DNA of 64,000 bases. Origin: Torreya grandis. Lineage: Eukaryota > Streptophyta > Pinopsida > Cupressales > Taxaceae. The notes beneath the pieces were generated by a model. The model did no database searches. It was given only the letters and a program-made list of their open reading frames with translations, and was not told the origin of the DNA. Positions 47,581 to 60,612 of this stretch are shown one piece after another; within the stretch, counting starts at the first letter, position 1, and each line of letters begins with the position of its first letter. Location of the stretch: NCBI GenBank assembly GCA_037957365.1, contig JARHVA010002371.1, positions 1,674,501-1,738,500 on the forward strand. Reading direction: 5' to 3'. A program made the position numbers and the translations under genes.

Positions 47581-48246
47581 TTAGTCAATGTGAAACTCCT
47601 CTTCATCAATGATAGCATAATTAACATTTGCTACCTTAGGTGAGTATGGTTCCAAGTGGTATATATGGATAGGTTCTAATTCAATCTTCACTTTAGCACC
47701 ATATTTTGTTCTAAACACCATGTAGGACCAATTAGCTGCCAAATATCCACCTATCTTGGATGTAAAGTCTCTTAACAAGTAAAGAGTAAAATAGGGAGGT
47801 AAATCTACTACCACCACATCATGAGGGATTGAAAAGGTAGGACAAGCATGAAGGATCAAGTTCAAACATTTCACAACCACTAAATTATTTGTTGGTGATC
47901 CATCTAGTTGTAAAATTCCTTTAGCCATTGGCTTGTATTTGAGGCCTAGCTTATTTGATATGTATTTGGGCATAATTGATGTGCTTGCTCCACTGTCTAT
48001 GATGCAATTATGAACCAAAAAATTATCGATAATTAGAGATAGGTGGAAAGGAGGAGTCTTCTCATCTTTCTTCACCTGACCATCTATAGATTGAGTTCTA
48101 TTGACCAAAACCACATTGTCACTTCTAGATGGGCCAGCTTGTTTACCCAATCCATGCAATTCCTTTTGGAGTATATCTTTTTTCCCTGGTAATGCTAGAT
48201 AATCCCATAATGAGATGTTCATATGAAGCTTCTTCATCTGGCCCAC
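47581..48246 (-). pseudogene. R1 aspartic protease with gag-linker
   Basis: A 221-codon open stretch. After an N-terminal linker (KLHMNISLWDYLALPGKKD), residues about 68-120 read PPFHLSLIIDNFLVHNCIID, SGASTSIMP (intact DSGA active site, near 47981-48003), LQLDGSPTNNLVVVKCLNL and IPHDVVVVDLPPYFTLYLLR. This is a retropepsin-like protease of plant gypsy elements, which would cut the polyprotein. The end, EPIHIYHLEPYSPKVANVNY, leads to the RNase H region. This is the longest open coding piece of R1; no lesion was seen inside it. Confidence 0.82.
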
Positions 48247-49557
48247 AACAATAATGGAAGGATTACTTACCTTGGGGTTCTCTTTATGAACATTTACACC
48301 TTGTGATGTAGCTTGTGGAGGTAGAGTTGTAGCAGCTGGCTTAAAGCTTGGAATCCTCTAATTTGCTTGTGTTTTAGGAGCTGAATTAGGCCCACTTCCC
48401 ATCTAAGCTTATGTAGGGGTCAAAATAGGTCCTTGATTGGTTCCTTGAGTCTCCTCAATAGCCCTCCTTTTGGACCTAGTATTGGAGGCAACACCAAAAA
48501 ATTTATTGCTTGTATTCCCCATGTAATTAATGGCACAAAACTCACCCTCCAAATGATTCATGAGAGTGGAATCAAACTAAACCTGTCTGTTCTCCATCTT
48601 GATTTGCATTGGCATCTCAAAATTTAAAAGTTGAGATGTTTGATCACCTTGTGTAGTCATGCCTTGATTTTTCATCTCATTGGCATAAATAACTTGTTCT
48701 TAACCATGTTCAAGAGCTAAAGTGGGCAACACACTTTGACTAGGAGAATGCAAATTAGGGAACAGTGGCATTGGAGGTCTAGGAGTTATCTTTCCCACTT
48801 AGAAAAGATAATTCTTAGCATTTATGGCTATTTCATAGGTAGCAGGCAATGTATTTCCACCCATAGATTGAATCATCATGGCAATGCCATTATTTAAAAC
48901 TTTCAAATAGTACAAAAATGTACAGTTTATGGTTGGCCTCATAAGAATTAGGATTCTATCCCAAGTTTTTTGGACCCTAATATTAAAATCTTGCATGAAT
49001 TCATGTAGTGCCCTCTTTATTGTGGTCAGTTGCTCAGCTAGAGATAGGTGATTTCTCTTTTCCCCAAACCTATCAGTCAATAGGGTCCCCAACTCATCCC
49101 ATGAGCCAATAAAATTTACAGGTAGAGTCCCATACTAATCCAAAACTTTTCCTTTAAAATACAAGGCCAATAACCTAATAGCTACATTTTTTTGGGTAAT
49201 ATTGTGGATATTATAAAAGTTTTCTATATTTTTAATGTGCTCAATGGCAGTAATTAGACCATCTCCACTAAAAGATGGGACACTTTTGAGGGTTGCTCCT
49301 AGAATTTGATCATATTGGGCAAGATGAAAGGGAGATGTCCCAGTGAAAGGTACAAAAGGTTATCTTTTAGCCATTTTTGAATGATCATTATGGATGTTAG
49401 GAATGGAATGTAACATAAACTTGGAAGCTTTACACACAAAATCTCTTCTGTAAGGATGAGTGTTGACAAAACTGAACCTTTTGGTGGAATATGGAGGTAG
49501 TTCTCCAAATTTGAAGGGTACAGCTTTAGCAGTAGACCTAGTGGTCACTTTTGACAT
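48247..49557 (-). pseudogene. R1 gag
   Basis: Starts MSKVTTRSTAKAVPFKFGEL at 49557 about 135 bp after the PBS, with a frame change near 49365. Then, in successive pieces, GATLKSVPSFSGDGLITAIE, RLLALYFKGKVLD, WDELGTLLTDRFGEKR and LTTIKRALHEFMQDFNIRVQ (48799-49092 open), the typical retrotransposon gag core. Downstream 48250-48780 is broken and Q/S/P-rich. No zinc knuckle seen. Dead through stops. Confidence 0.72.
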
Positions 49558-49691
49558 GGAAAATAGGACTAATCATCAACCAAAAACTTGAATTCTTCAA
49601 TGGAGTCACCAGGTATTGAATGTAGATGTTTCTTTTAACTTCTCTTATGCCAAGACCAGCACCAATCTTGAACAATCTTCTAAGACTTAGA

Positions 49692-49712
49692 GGTCCCACC
49701 AAGCATGCCAAA
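49692..49712 (-). other. R1 primer binding site
   Basis: On the minus strand TTTGGCATGC...GGGACC, three bases inside the 5' LTR end. Nearly the same as the R3 PBS. Confidence 0.65.
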
Positions 49713-50383
49713 AATTGTTGACACTTGGATTTGCACCCTTAAGTAAATGCTCAGCTCTCCTCATCCAAGCGGCAAAATGGAATCATCTCTCTTGCTATGG
49801 GTGGCAATTTTGTTGAGATGAATCTCTATATTAGGGGGCTAGCTCCCCTTGATGCACCTTTAAATCTCTCTCTAATCTAAGAATTATGTATGAAAAGGGG
49901 TAAGGAAAACAACTAAGAAAAAAAATGGTGATGCACCAATATGTATTATCCTCCTATTTGATTGAAAATCCACTACTTAAAGGTAAACAAGGATGTTTCA
50001 CACAAACTCACAACAAAAAGACATCGTTGTATCAGTATTTTGTAAGTTAGACTCAGGAAGGTACTTGACACTTAGGAGGGTGATGAATGATTCCATGAAG
50101 AGAATAAACATATGTCACTTCTAAGACTCTTATACACTTAGTAAATAATACTAACAGAGACTTGAAACAACATCCCTTTTGCATATTGGTAAGTGACCAT
50201 AGATTGACATGATAGAAAAGTAACTCTTTCACTAGACATTATCAACAAGATTCAAACCTATACTCAATAGTACAATGTGTGAATGGAAAAATCACTTGTA
50301 TATTTCTTCAAGAGTTTTGCAAGTACAAATCTGGCTAGAGTTTTTCCAATAAATAATGGAGGTTGTGAAATGAGCCAAGAGAA

Positions 50384-50577
<194 letters not shown>

Positions 50578-50900
50578 AGAGGGAGGTCAAGCAAAGGGAG
50601 TTCAAGGGTCACTTGGACATGTCTCACCCGGAGAATAGAAATAGTTCTGTTACATTCTATAAGATGTTTTTCCCATGGTTACATCAATGGAATGAAGATA
50701 TTATGAACTACATTTTGCCATAGATGAGTCCATCTATTAGAATTTTGTTTCAATGCTAGCTGCTCTTTCTTGGCTCATAAAGTTGTGTAATGGTGTAACA
50801 ACTTGAACCATCAACCTGCCTATTTATGCTTATTATGCACCAAATGCTCAGGATCCTTCCATTTGTCATTTCTACATTTGTATTCAAGTTTTCACCAAAC

Positions 50901-51611
50901 TGTTAAGGTGTGGAGCCTAAAAGCTTCACATATGAGCGCATTTGATAGTTTCGGGTTTACACAGTCACCGGTGTCGATCAGGAGCGACCGACGTCGATCA
51001 GGTGCAGTTGAAGAGACGCCAGCGTCGGCAGAGGATCGGCCGACATCGGTCACAGGCAAGCAGGCGGGAACCGCCGTCGGTTACCTGTGCGTCCAGAATG
51101 TTATTTTCGAGGACAGAACCGAGTGTTTGCATGATGAGTTTAAGTCTTAGTCTTAAGTTCTCGTCTCTATTATTAGTAAGATTGTTTTTAGAGCCCTTGT
51201 TTAAGAGGCTTAACTGTTGGTTGTAAGTGCATGCTCAAGTCTCCTAATTCTATATGTAGAATTAGATCTTCTGAGCTTATTGTGGTTATTGTAGTAGTTC
51301 ATTGTATGTGAATGTTGAAGAACAGTACAGAGTTGTATCAATCTAGGTTGGAGTTGATTGTACTTGAGAGAGAGAGAGCTCTTGAGGGATAGAGATCTAG
51401 AGAGAGATCTTGTGCATCTGAGAGAGGTGTGGAAGAAAGAAGTTTCTTCAATTGTATTCCTTTGGTAAAGAGTTTAATACAAGTTTTCAGGGTGGTTTCT
51501 TGTATCTCTTGTTCTTTGCTATTATCTGATTCTAGTTACTTATCTATCTGATTTAATTTTGCGGTTTATTGCTTTCATAAGTGTAATCATATTGTTGGTT
51601 GATCCCCAACA
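50901..51611 (+). mobile_element. R4: solo LTR, copia-type, 711 bp
   Basis: Begins TGTTAAGGTGTGG and ends GATCCCCAACA, with the perfect 5-bp TSD caaac at 50896-50900 and 51612-51616. The uninterrupted sequence in the R1 3' LTR near 24918 reads caccaaacttctttg, confirming the exact insertion. Its first 220 bp are GC- and CpG-rich (cgtcgatcagg-type repeats). The later part has GA-rich and T-rich tracts typical of plant copia LTR R/U5 regions. No internal domain, so recombination between LTRs has removed it. Orientation is inferred from these tracts. Confidence 0.9.
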
Positions 51612-52664
51612 CAAACTTCTTTGAATCTAATGGCTAGTTATTGTAGTTTAAAATTGACATTTTGTAGGCCGTCACCTTTCAAGTATTTCCTTCAGATAAT
51701 TTATCCACAGCCATTTATTTCCTTTGTATCAAACAAGTTTTTTGAAATAATTCATTCTTTCAGACTTTCTGTTTGGCCCTTTGAAATGTTCCTTCAAGTT
51801 TTTTGAAGTGGACCTTCAACTTTGGAAATACCCTTTTAGAAAAATTTCAAGTGTCCTTCAGATTTTGTAAATGACCTTCTGAAAGGAAAAAAATACCTTT
51901 CAAAATTTTTGAAATGGTCCACCTTCCCACAGAAAAAATCTTTTGAAGTTTTTGAAAATGTCCCTTCGGGAAAGTTGAAATGCCCTTCAGACTTTCTGAA
52001 AATTATCTTTTGGCCTTCTTACAAATGACCCTTCAAGAAAGTTGAAAGTGTCCTTTAGCTTGAAAAAGTCCTTCAGAACATTTGAAACATACCCTTCAAA
52101 AAATTTGCCTCAAATAATTTTTTTGAAAGAATTCTTTTGGATTTTATACTAAGTGCCCTCCACAAAAATGAAAGTGCCCTTCGGATTGTTAAAAACATCC
52201 CTTCAAAAAAGTTGTAAGTGTCCACTTTCCAAAGAAAATACCCTTCGAGAAAGTTGCAAATGATCCTTCGAAAAAGTGAAGTGGACCTTTTCTTGACAAA
52301 AGATACCCTTCAAAAAAGTGAAACATACCCTTCAGAAAATTTGCCTTAGATAATTTTTCAGAAATAATTCCACCAAATGAAAAGTTCAAAAGAAATACAC
52401 TTAAGGAAAGCTTTGAACAAAAAGTCTAAAAGAATTCGGCAAAGGCTTAGAACAAAAACCAGAAAGATTTAGGCAAAGGCTTAGCAAATACCAAAAATGA
52501 ACTTTTCAAATGGAATAGACTTCTACATTTTTTGGGGCTTTGATAAAGAACACTTCTTCCAAAGAAAATCTAAGTACTGGACTTGGACAAAGATATAGAC
52601 TTAGATGATTTTTTACAAATAGGGGTGCCCAATTTTGGCCTGAAGGGCCAAAATTTGGTCAACA

Positions 52665-55465
52665 TTACTATGGATAGCATGTTTATTAACAGTTCATAAG
52701 ACATTATGTATATGTGCATACAACCTTTGAATGTGTAATGAATGCTAGGATAAAATAGTATATATTTCATTGAAACTATGACTTGCTTTGTTATATTTAG
52801 TTGCTTGAATAGGAGCTTATGTTTTCATGTATTTAAGACTAATTTTTATGAGTGAATCTTGAAGTTAAATAATGTTAGAGAGAAATTTTCATTTCATGTA
52901 CATGATTTTCATGCTTGTGTTATATCTTGTTATAGCATAGGTTTTCTATGATACATTGCCTGAGTAGTTTTAGAAATCATACAACACATGGGTACTTGCT
53001 TATTATTCGATTCCTGCACCATCACTATCTACTCATCTGTGAATGGAGGGTAATTCCCTAATGAGATTAATATAAGGGATTATTTGTCTATGGTTGGTAT
53101 GGAAACACACTCAGATGATGCTCTACCTCCCCATAGTAATACTACTTTTGAGATAATCCTTGATATAGCCACAAATATGGGAGAGATCGAGCAACTCATG
53201 CTCTGGGAAACCTTGAATCTTATTTTTGTACATTGTATATATTATATTGGTTATTGATAACATTATCATGTAGAATTTTATTTTTCTATATCGTATAGAT
53301 TGATAGCAGTGGTTGTGTGTTGTACTAGCAGTGGATGGATATTTTTAATTACTTATATGATTATATTATGATGTGTTTTCTTATATTGATAATGATCAGT
53401 GACTATTAGATGTCACATTTTTATTTACATTTATCACTTTTGGAGTATTTTTATATGATCACTTATTAGATTCTCATGGTGTAATCTATTTATAATATAT
53501 GTATTTTAAAAAATAATAATTTCACATATTTCTAGTTAGCACCCAGTGAGGTTGTTACATATAATATGTGTTATAGCTATTGAAGCTATCACTTGAAATC
53601 TCACTCTCATCAAACACATTCCTAGAATAAACTAAATTGAATTAACCACACCAATAAAACCATTAATTAGGTTTTATCCATAACCCATTGACAAAGTGTT
53701 ATTATAAAATATTTTTTCTATAATATAGACATTTCTTTATTTTTTGATTTATTGTTGTGTCTTAGTGAAGTTAATGATGCATTCATGTTATTATTTATTC
53801 CACCCAATTAAATTTGATCAATTTCAATGAAATATTTTACCTAATGCTTTGGAGTTATGAAAACATCTATTAAATGTTCTTAGAATCTATGATTGCAAAA
53901 AATGCACTAGGATCATAAGATCTAAGTGTGTATTTTGAAGGATCTAACTCTTTTATTGAAGGTAAGGTAATTGTATTGTATTCAAGTAATTTCTCTAATA
54001 TTATTTGTGGGGGAGCATTAAACTTTGTAAAAAAAATTAATCCCTCTTTTTTTAGTGAAGATGAACCTTTGAGATGGTTCCTCTAAGAGAATGGGTTCAT
54101 CTCTATGATCATTTTTTTTTAAAATCTATCATTATTTTTTTAATCTTAAAGCTTGAAATGTTTTCAAATTTAAAAAATGTGTGAGAATACTTAAGAATAT
54201 TTGTATTTAAGAGCTTGATTTCACATTTTATAAGAGCAAGATAAAGCTCATCAAAATAAATTTAGGATTTAAACATAACATTACTATTAATAATTAGAAT
54301 TAAATTATCCCCAAATAGGACTTTCAATCTCATTGTCTAGTGACTCATTACTCATTTTGGTAACCAAATTCTCAAATTGATCCATGTGAAGCCACACTAA
54401 TTTGCATGTTCAACTTAAGGACTTTATTCTCTCTAGCCATGCAAAATGTTGCACAACACATATACCTTCATGGTGCTCTTGGGTGCTTATACAACACCTC
54501 TTGGCATACCACACAACTCTCAAGCATTACGCAAGCCCATAAAAAATTTGTATCCACATGGAATATTCTTGTTGCTTCATGGAATTCCAAGTGGCATGTA
54601 TTAGGTTCACACCATCGTGGAACAACTATTAGATAAATGCGATGCCATAACTCTAATGATCACACCTAGGGAACCATTTGTTAACTATTCCATTTTGTAA
54701 CTGCCTTATTATAATGATGTATACTGTTATTTATTCAACCTTAATGGGATTGACATCACAAGATAACACAAGCACAAATGCTAGCATGCCTTGAGTATAT
54801 AACTTCAAAAAATCATAATTAATTTCATGGAAGCCTAATTAAAATTGATTTTTGAGAGATTCCCCCCTCTTTAATTATGAGATTCCTTATTATTAGCCTT
54901 ATTGAATAATGTACACCTATAAACTTTACCCTATTTTTTCTCAATGAATAGAAGTTCACTATTCTACAAATCTTAAACATTTAATATTTTTATCTACTAT
55001 TATAATTGTTTCCCATTACACATTTCATAACTACTAGTTTTATAATCAAATTATAGAGTTGCCCTCCAATTTTCCATCCTAAGCGCCATCATTTGGATCA
55101 TTGGTAGAAAATAAAGTACTTTCATGATGACCATAAGACATTATCTAAGGATTCCCTCCAATATTAAGATGGATGATGCTCATAATACATTATCTAAGGC
55201 TTCCTTAGATGTCAAAAATGCATTCTCAATATCCTTGAGGAGCAACACACCAAGTAGTTCACCTAGTTTCTTGAACTCATGATTTAGCTTAGACCAAAAT
55301 CAAATCCTTATTCTGTTTAACATGTTCACCCATTTTTTCAACATCAAATCCCCTTCAAAATTAAATCCAGTATTTACATTTCATTGTTCAAATGTAAATT
55401 CAATGCCACAACATTAAATAACTAGATTTGACAATTTGAGGCCCACTTCTTAATCAACCACTTCA
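52665..55465. other. Relic AT-rich DNA, right flank of the nested locus
   Basis: Begins with ttact, the right target-site copy of R1. No gene recognised. The 76-codon frame at 54406-54636 has no domain. A possible LTR-like end (cacccagtgaggttgttaca) lies near 53535-53560 without a matching partner. Confidence 0.5.
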
Positions 55466-55705
55466 ATTACCGAGAGATGATTACCTTTATAAAGCTAAAA
55501 ATGTCTATTTTAGTGTGCCACCAATGGGAAAACTTCAACATGCAATGAGATAAATTCTTATAGTCCATTGAGTCTTAGATTTTAAAATTACCGAGAGATG
55601 ATTACCTTTATAAAGCTAAAAATGTCTATTTTAGTGTGCCACTGGTGGGAAACCTTCAACATGCAATCAGAAAAATGCTTATAGTCCATTGAGTCTTAGA
55701 TTTTA
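55466..55705. repeat. Tandem duplication, two units of about 120 bp
   Basis: Units start attaccgagagatgattacc at 55466 and 55587 and end gagtcttagatttta. They are nearly identical. The right unit abuts the A/T-rich tail of the minus-strand LINE piece, which suggests the tail landed at the unit end. Confidence 0.92.
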
Positions 55706-56664
55706 TTTTATTTTTTATTTTTTGATATAGGTAAAGTGAGATTTTCAAAAGGAACCCTTCCCTTTTTTAGATGGATATTTTACAAAATCTGGAGCTCTAA
55801 ATAAATAATGGGACATAATTGGAGGCCCGATTCCCAAAGACCATACCATCATAACTAAACCCATAGACTCCCAAGTAAACTAAACCAAACTAGAGATAAC
55901 CAAATAGAAAAAACACTCTTCAGAATGACTAGGAAAAACATGCCAGCATAAATGTTGGAACCAAAGAATGATAGGGAGGACTAAGGGGAATACCCCTAAA
56001 AAATCAAAACAACACAATAAGCCCCAAAAAACTATATACCCAAGATATAAGGAAGGTTATAATCATTTCATGCAGTAATTAGGATTCTCATAGAAGGGAA
56101 TCCATCCTATGTCCTCTAGCATCAATCTTGAATTAATTATTCAACTTCCTATCTCAATTTTTAAGCCTTAGATTTGTATCCTTTATGGTTTGTTGACACA
56201 CATAAATCAGCATTCGGTTTCACACCATTGAAACAAGGTGGATTATGAAACCTTGGAGAATGATCCTCAAAATTATCCTCTACCAAATTTCCATATAAGA
56301 TCCCTTATAAATTTGAAGGTTATGAAACCAAATCCTCTTCAATGGAAAGAATCTCCTCTACCGCCACCTTCCCATGAGGAGAAGCTGGAGTATCATGAAA
56401 GATAGGATAATAAGGTCCCACCCAATGGGAAAAGAACAAAACATGGTTGTGTTATATAAAATATTCATCATAAGGTCACTCCTTTTTCCACTAAATTATC
56501 TGACAACTTGATGGGCACTTAGTAGAATAAACAACAACACAATGTCCAAATTGATTGTAGTAAAAACATCTAAAAGGTAGGCCTTTGTAATTAAAAAAAT
56601 GAACCCACGGTTTCCAAGGATATTCCACCTAAACAAAGTTAAAAAAGAATCTTGGAAAATCAAT

Positions 56665-57553
56665 GAAAGCACACCCTCACAACCTTACTTCTCTATATCT
56701 TTCATCCATTTTAACAAAAGAACCCACCAAGCTAGTCAATGATTTAAGATGATCCTAATTGCATAAAATAAGTAGTGGGTTATATAATCTAATCCAAAAA
56801 TGTGAAGCTAAAATGGTGATCATTTATAAGTCAAATAAGGGAGACTGTGAATGGTTGTTGGTTTAATTGGTGAATTTTCATGGCTCACAAAGATCCCACC
56901 AGGGATCAATTCTTGTTGCTAGCAAAACCTAACATGTGAACAGGAATGAGGCTAGGATTATGCCCCGAGCAAATTTGGTAGAATGGATACCCCTAGATCC
57001 TTGGATTTTATCTCAATATCATTTTTTAAAGTGTCATTCATCAAAAAAAATAAGGGAGGCCAAGGGCTGAATAAAAACCCATGGTTACCCCAAAACCACA
57101 ACCCAAAAGTCTTGGTGAAGTCACAATCCTAAAAAAAACTAAATGTTACCTAGAAAAATATTTTGCCTAGTAATTTAAAATCCATATAAACTATTTAAAT
57201 CCACTTAGGAGAATCCAAAGCACACCCTCACTGCCATACTTCCTCTATAGCTTTCATCCATTTTTTTAAAAAAAACACCAAGCTAGTCAGTGATTTAAGA
57301 TGATCCTAGTTGCATAAAATACATAGTAAGTTATATAATCTAATACAGAAATGTGAATCTAACATGGTCATCATTTATAAGTAAAATAATGGATACCAAG
57401 GGATGAATAAAAACCCATGGTTACCCCAAAAACATGACCCAAAAGTCTTGGCAAAGTCATAATCCTAAAAATAACTAAATGTTACCTAGAAAAAGCCTCT
57501 ACCCAACAATTGAAACCCATAGAAATTATTGAAATATACTCAAAAGAAGACTA
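56665..57553. repeat. Tandem duplication inside the LINE ORF1 remnant
   Basis: Copies begin aaagcacaccctcac at 56665 and 57217. They share gctagtca-tgatttaagatgatcct, gttatataatctaat and aaaacccatggttacccc. Subtracting the SINE and its TSD from copy 1 gives a unit of about 337 bp. Confidence 0.88.
56844..57048 (+). mobile_element. tRNA-derived SINE, about 205 bp
   Basis: Flanked by the 10-bp TSD aataagggag at 56834-56843 and 57049-57058. Pol III promoter: box A TGGTTTAATTGG at 56859-56870 (10 of 12 to TRGCNNAGYNGG) and box B GGATCAATTCT at 56903-56913 (9 of 11 to GGTTCRANNCC), 44 bp apart as in tRNAs. Ends in a short A run. The duplicate block at 57390 lacks it, giving a paralogous empty site. 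No protein is encoded; transposition would depend on a LINE. Confidence 0.82.
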
Positions 57554-57800
57554 ATTGGGAAACTTAACTAATGATAGGAAAAGGCCCAAATATTTACCAA
57601 ATAAATCCCTACATTTGATGTTTGATTTCATTCCCACAATTAATGATTCTAAGAAAGAGAGAACTGGGGACTCATCGTAGAAAGAAATTGAGATATCTCC
57701 CAACAAAAAAGTGTTTTGGTTCAAGTGAGTTTTCAGCTAAGAAAACCCTTCAGGATAAATCAATACCTTTGGATAAGACTTAGATTCATTTAAATCCTAC

Positions 57801-60605
57801 TCACACATAAAATTTAGAGTAGAGAGGGGAGAGGATGGAAGTGAAGCAAAGTAGAAAGTTGTACAAATATGAAAAGGATTTATAACATTTCAACAACTTA
57901 GGTACACCCATCACTCCTCAATATTATCTGAATAAAAAATAGGATGCTTAGGTGGAATGGTCAAAATATTTTATTAAGAAACCCCCTGCACAAGCCCTTG
58001 GCATGACCATCAACTTCTCTTTTACATGCACCCTACTTCTAGATCTTATGAGAGGAGTGACACTTGACCCAAAAATAATTTTAGGATACACAAAACCCTC
58101 GTCCTCATCATCATCCTAGTCATACACATCTAACAGAGCCAATGAATATGACCTTGATCTGAAAAACTTCTGCAACAAACTAGATGGCAACTTTGTTAGG
58201 GTTTTAAGTTTGAGATTTCTGCATTTTGATTTTGAAGAAGTCACCATGCTTTAATTGTTTAATGTGACACCTATAAAAACTCTTGTGTTTAAATTTTTTT
58301 GAAAGCCTAAGATTTGATCAAACATTTTTATTATTCAGTACTCTACATAAGGAATATTACCCCCTCAAGCACTATGAGGATGAGTAAATAAATTTCCAAT
58401 AGTTTCACTAATGTAGGGAGCATTCGGTTGAAGATTAAATCAATGATTTCCATGAGTATACTAAAAATTTACATGAGGACACAATGGAACTATATCAGAT
58501 GTTGAATTACATTATTAGAATCTAACTTTGTATCTACATAATATGGATTTCTTGACTTTCATCACATTTGTGAAATTGTAGCTTAATGCTTCTAAGATTG
58601 AATCCAAGGCTAAGATGAATTATATTTTTTCTTATTCATCTATTTCCATGTACAATAACAATCTCACACCTAACACACCATCAAAACCCCCATATAGAAT
58701 CAAAACTTTAGTGAAAAGAAGAGCATAAAAAATAAACTACACAACATTAGAAGACTTTAGGCCCTTTGAAATTAGACAAAGGCAATAAGAACCAAAGTGA
58801 AAATTGGTACCACTGACACCACATAAAATTGCACAATGATTATGAATGTTTTACATAACAATATTTCATGGTGAATCTATAGTAAGGTTTACCAAAACTA
58901 AGGACATTGATCTAGGTGTAACTTGTCCAGGCACCAACATCATTCTCATAGACACCTTTGAGGAGAGCGAATGCTTCTTCCACATAATTTTCCTTGGTGA
59001 TAATGATTAAAAAAAATTCACATCATCACTCTTAATGGGATAAAAAAGAACATAATTTATAAAACATAGTGTAATGCCTAGGCCTTAAAATTGAAGCACA
59101 TACATGGCCATACTCTTGGATGGCTCCAACAAGAGAAGGGTGTTTAGGCTCATATACACTACAATTTTAAGTATGTAGTAAATATTTTATATGACATTTT
59201 CACGTATAATGTCACACAATTAGAGGTATGTGATATCTTAATTTTTGGACCATATGTGTTTGATCAAAATGGTACATATCAAGCTAAGCCACAATAGTGG
59301 ATCATCAATATCAAAGTCTACATATTAAACATTTAGTAATCATGTACAAAAATCAATTTCATGTTGGTATAAATGAAACAATGTTGCAAATTCATTTCAC
59401 ACACAAAATTTCATATACTCATGGTTCATCTATATGTACTACACATCTGAGATAAATGGGATTGGCAATGCCCATTTGATGTAATTGTCACAATAAAAAC
59501 AACTTGAAAAATTATTGCATAAATATGGGGACATTTTTGAAATCAAAAGGCCTTCAATAACATTGTGTGGTAAAACATAAAATAAATTTGTTTCATAGAT
59601 CCCCTCTTCCAAATATTACATTATACCCTAAGTATATTTTGGATAATGATAAACTTTGATGTTATATTTAATATCTCCTTGATCAAGGCAATATAAGGCT
59701 AAGCTCTTCTCCTTATGGAAAATTTATAGTTCTTGTACCAAATAAGTAGGGGTCATGGTGATTACGCATGCATGATCATGTTAGATAATGGTCAAGAGCT
59801 TGTATCCACTACTGTCCATTAATGATCTCCCAAACCATTTTTGAAGCAAATAACACTTAACCAAGTTTGACCTGAAGTTGGGTTATCTGATGCAAGAGCA
59901 TCCAAGGATTTGTGTAACCTTGCATCAACTAAAAATATAGTGTGGTGTGTTTTCTTTAATTTTTGGGTTTTCTTGTTTATGTGAGCTTGTTTACCTATTT
60001 GAATGATGTTGTAAAAGTATTCCTTTGACACAAAAAACAAGAAGACCTTTTGACTATTTTTAGTAGTTTGTAGAAACTATTAAGTCACATAAACTTGTTG
60101 GAAATGGTTTTTAAACTATGGTATGGATTAGTTTATGAAAATTATTGAGGTCATATCATATGACACTTAAATCATTTATACCAATTTTTAGATCATTTGG
60201 AGCTACCGTAGAAACATACCAACTGTTACACTAGAAGGAGTTTTCCTTACATTCAGTAATGATTCAAAATGAATTAGATTCTTAAAATTGTTGGGATCAT
60301 ATAACCTGACACTTAAAACATGTACACAAACTTTTAGATAATTTAGAGTCACCCTATAGGCATACCAATTTTTATGCTAGTAGGTAGTTTTATTACTTTT
60401 GGTAATGTTGCATAAGTAATTACATGAAAAAGTTTTTTGTTCATTGAATATTACACCTAAAATATTTTTTACCAAATTTAAGACCATTTGGAGTTACTTA
60501 ATAAATTTTATGGATATTTCTTTTAGGTATGTTCATGTCATTAGATAGAGGGTCTATGACCTTATGGTATTTTTTACTTTTCTTCATCCTTGACCTAGTT
60601 CAACA
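57801..60605. other. AT-rich DNA, nothing firmly recognised
   Basis: Scattered short frames only. On the minus strand near 58900-58990 one frame reads ENYVEEAFALLKGVYENDVG, vaguely like a PPR unit, but it is a single unit without neighbours. No repeat boundaries or RNA genes seen. Confidence 0.5.
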
Positions 60606-60612
60606 CTCATAA

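Larger units (their letters stand above)
55700..57800 (-). pseudogene. LINE ORF1 remnant, minus strand, with A-rich tail
   Basis: On the minus strand, a DUF4283-like part is readable near 57390-57510 (DYDFAKTFGSCFWGNHGFLF). Then LTSLVGSFVKMDERYREVRL and a second version of the same block from a tandem duplication, then WVHFFNYKGLPFRCFYYNQF, GHCVVVYSTK near 56530-56600, a zinc-knuckle-like segment. A tail of broken sequence reaches a 3' end rich in A (minus strand) at 55693-55730. No endonuclease or RT follows, so again only ORF1 is present. Numerous stops. Confidence 0.6.

Noticed and set aside
58890..58990. PPR-like peptide on the minus strand
   Set aside because: One weak unit, no adjacent units, surrounded by stops; not enough to call a PPR gene.
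59560..59710. Second Au-like SINE near the agatcccctcttcc and aaggctaagctc motifs
   Set aside because: Resembles 60733-60795 only loosely and lacks a good box B.
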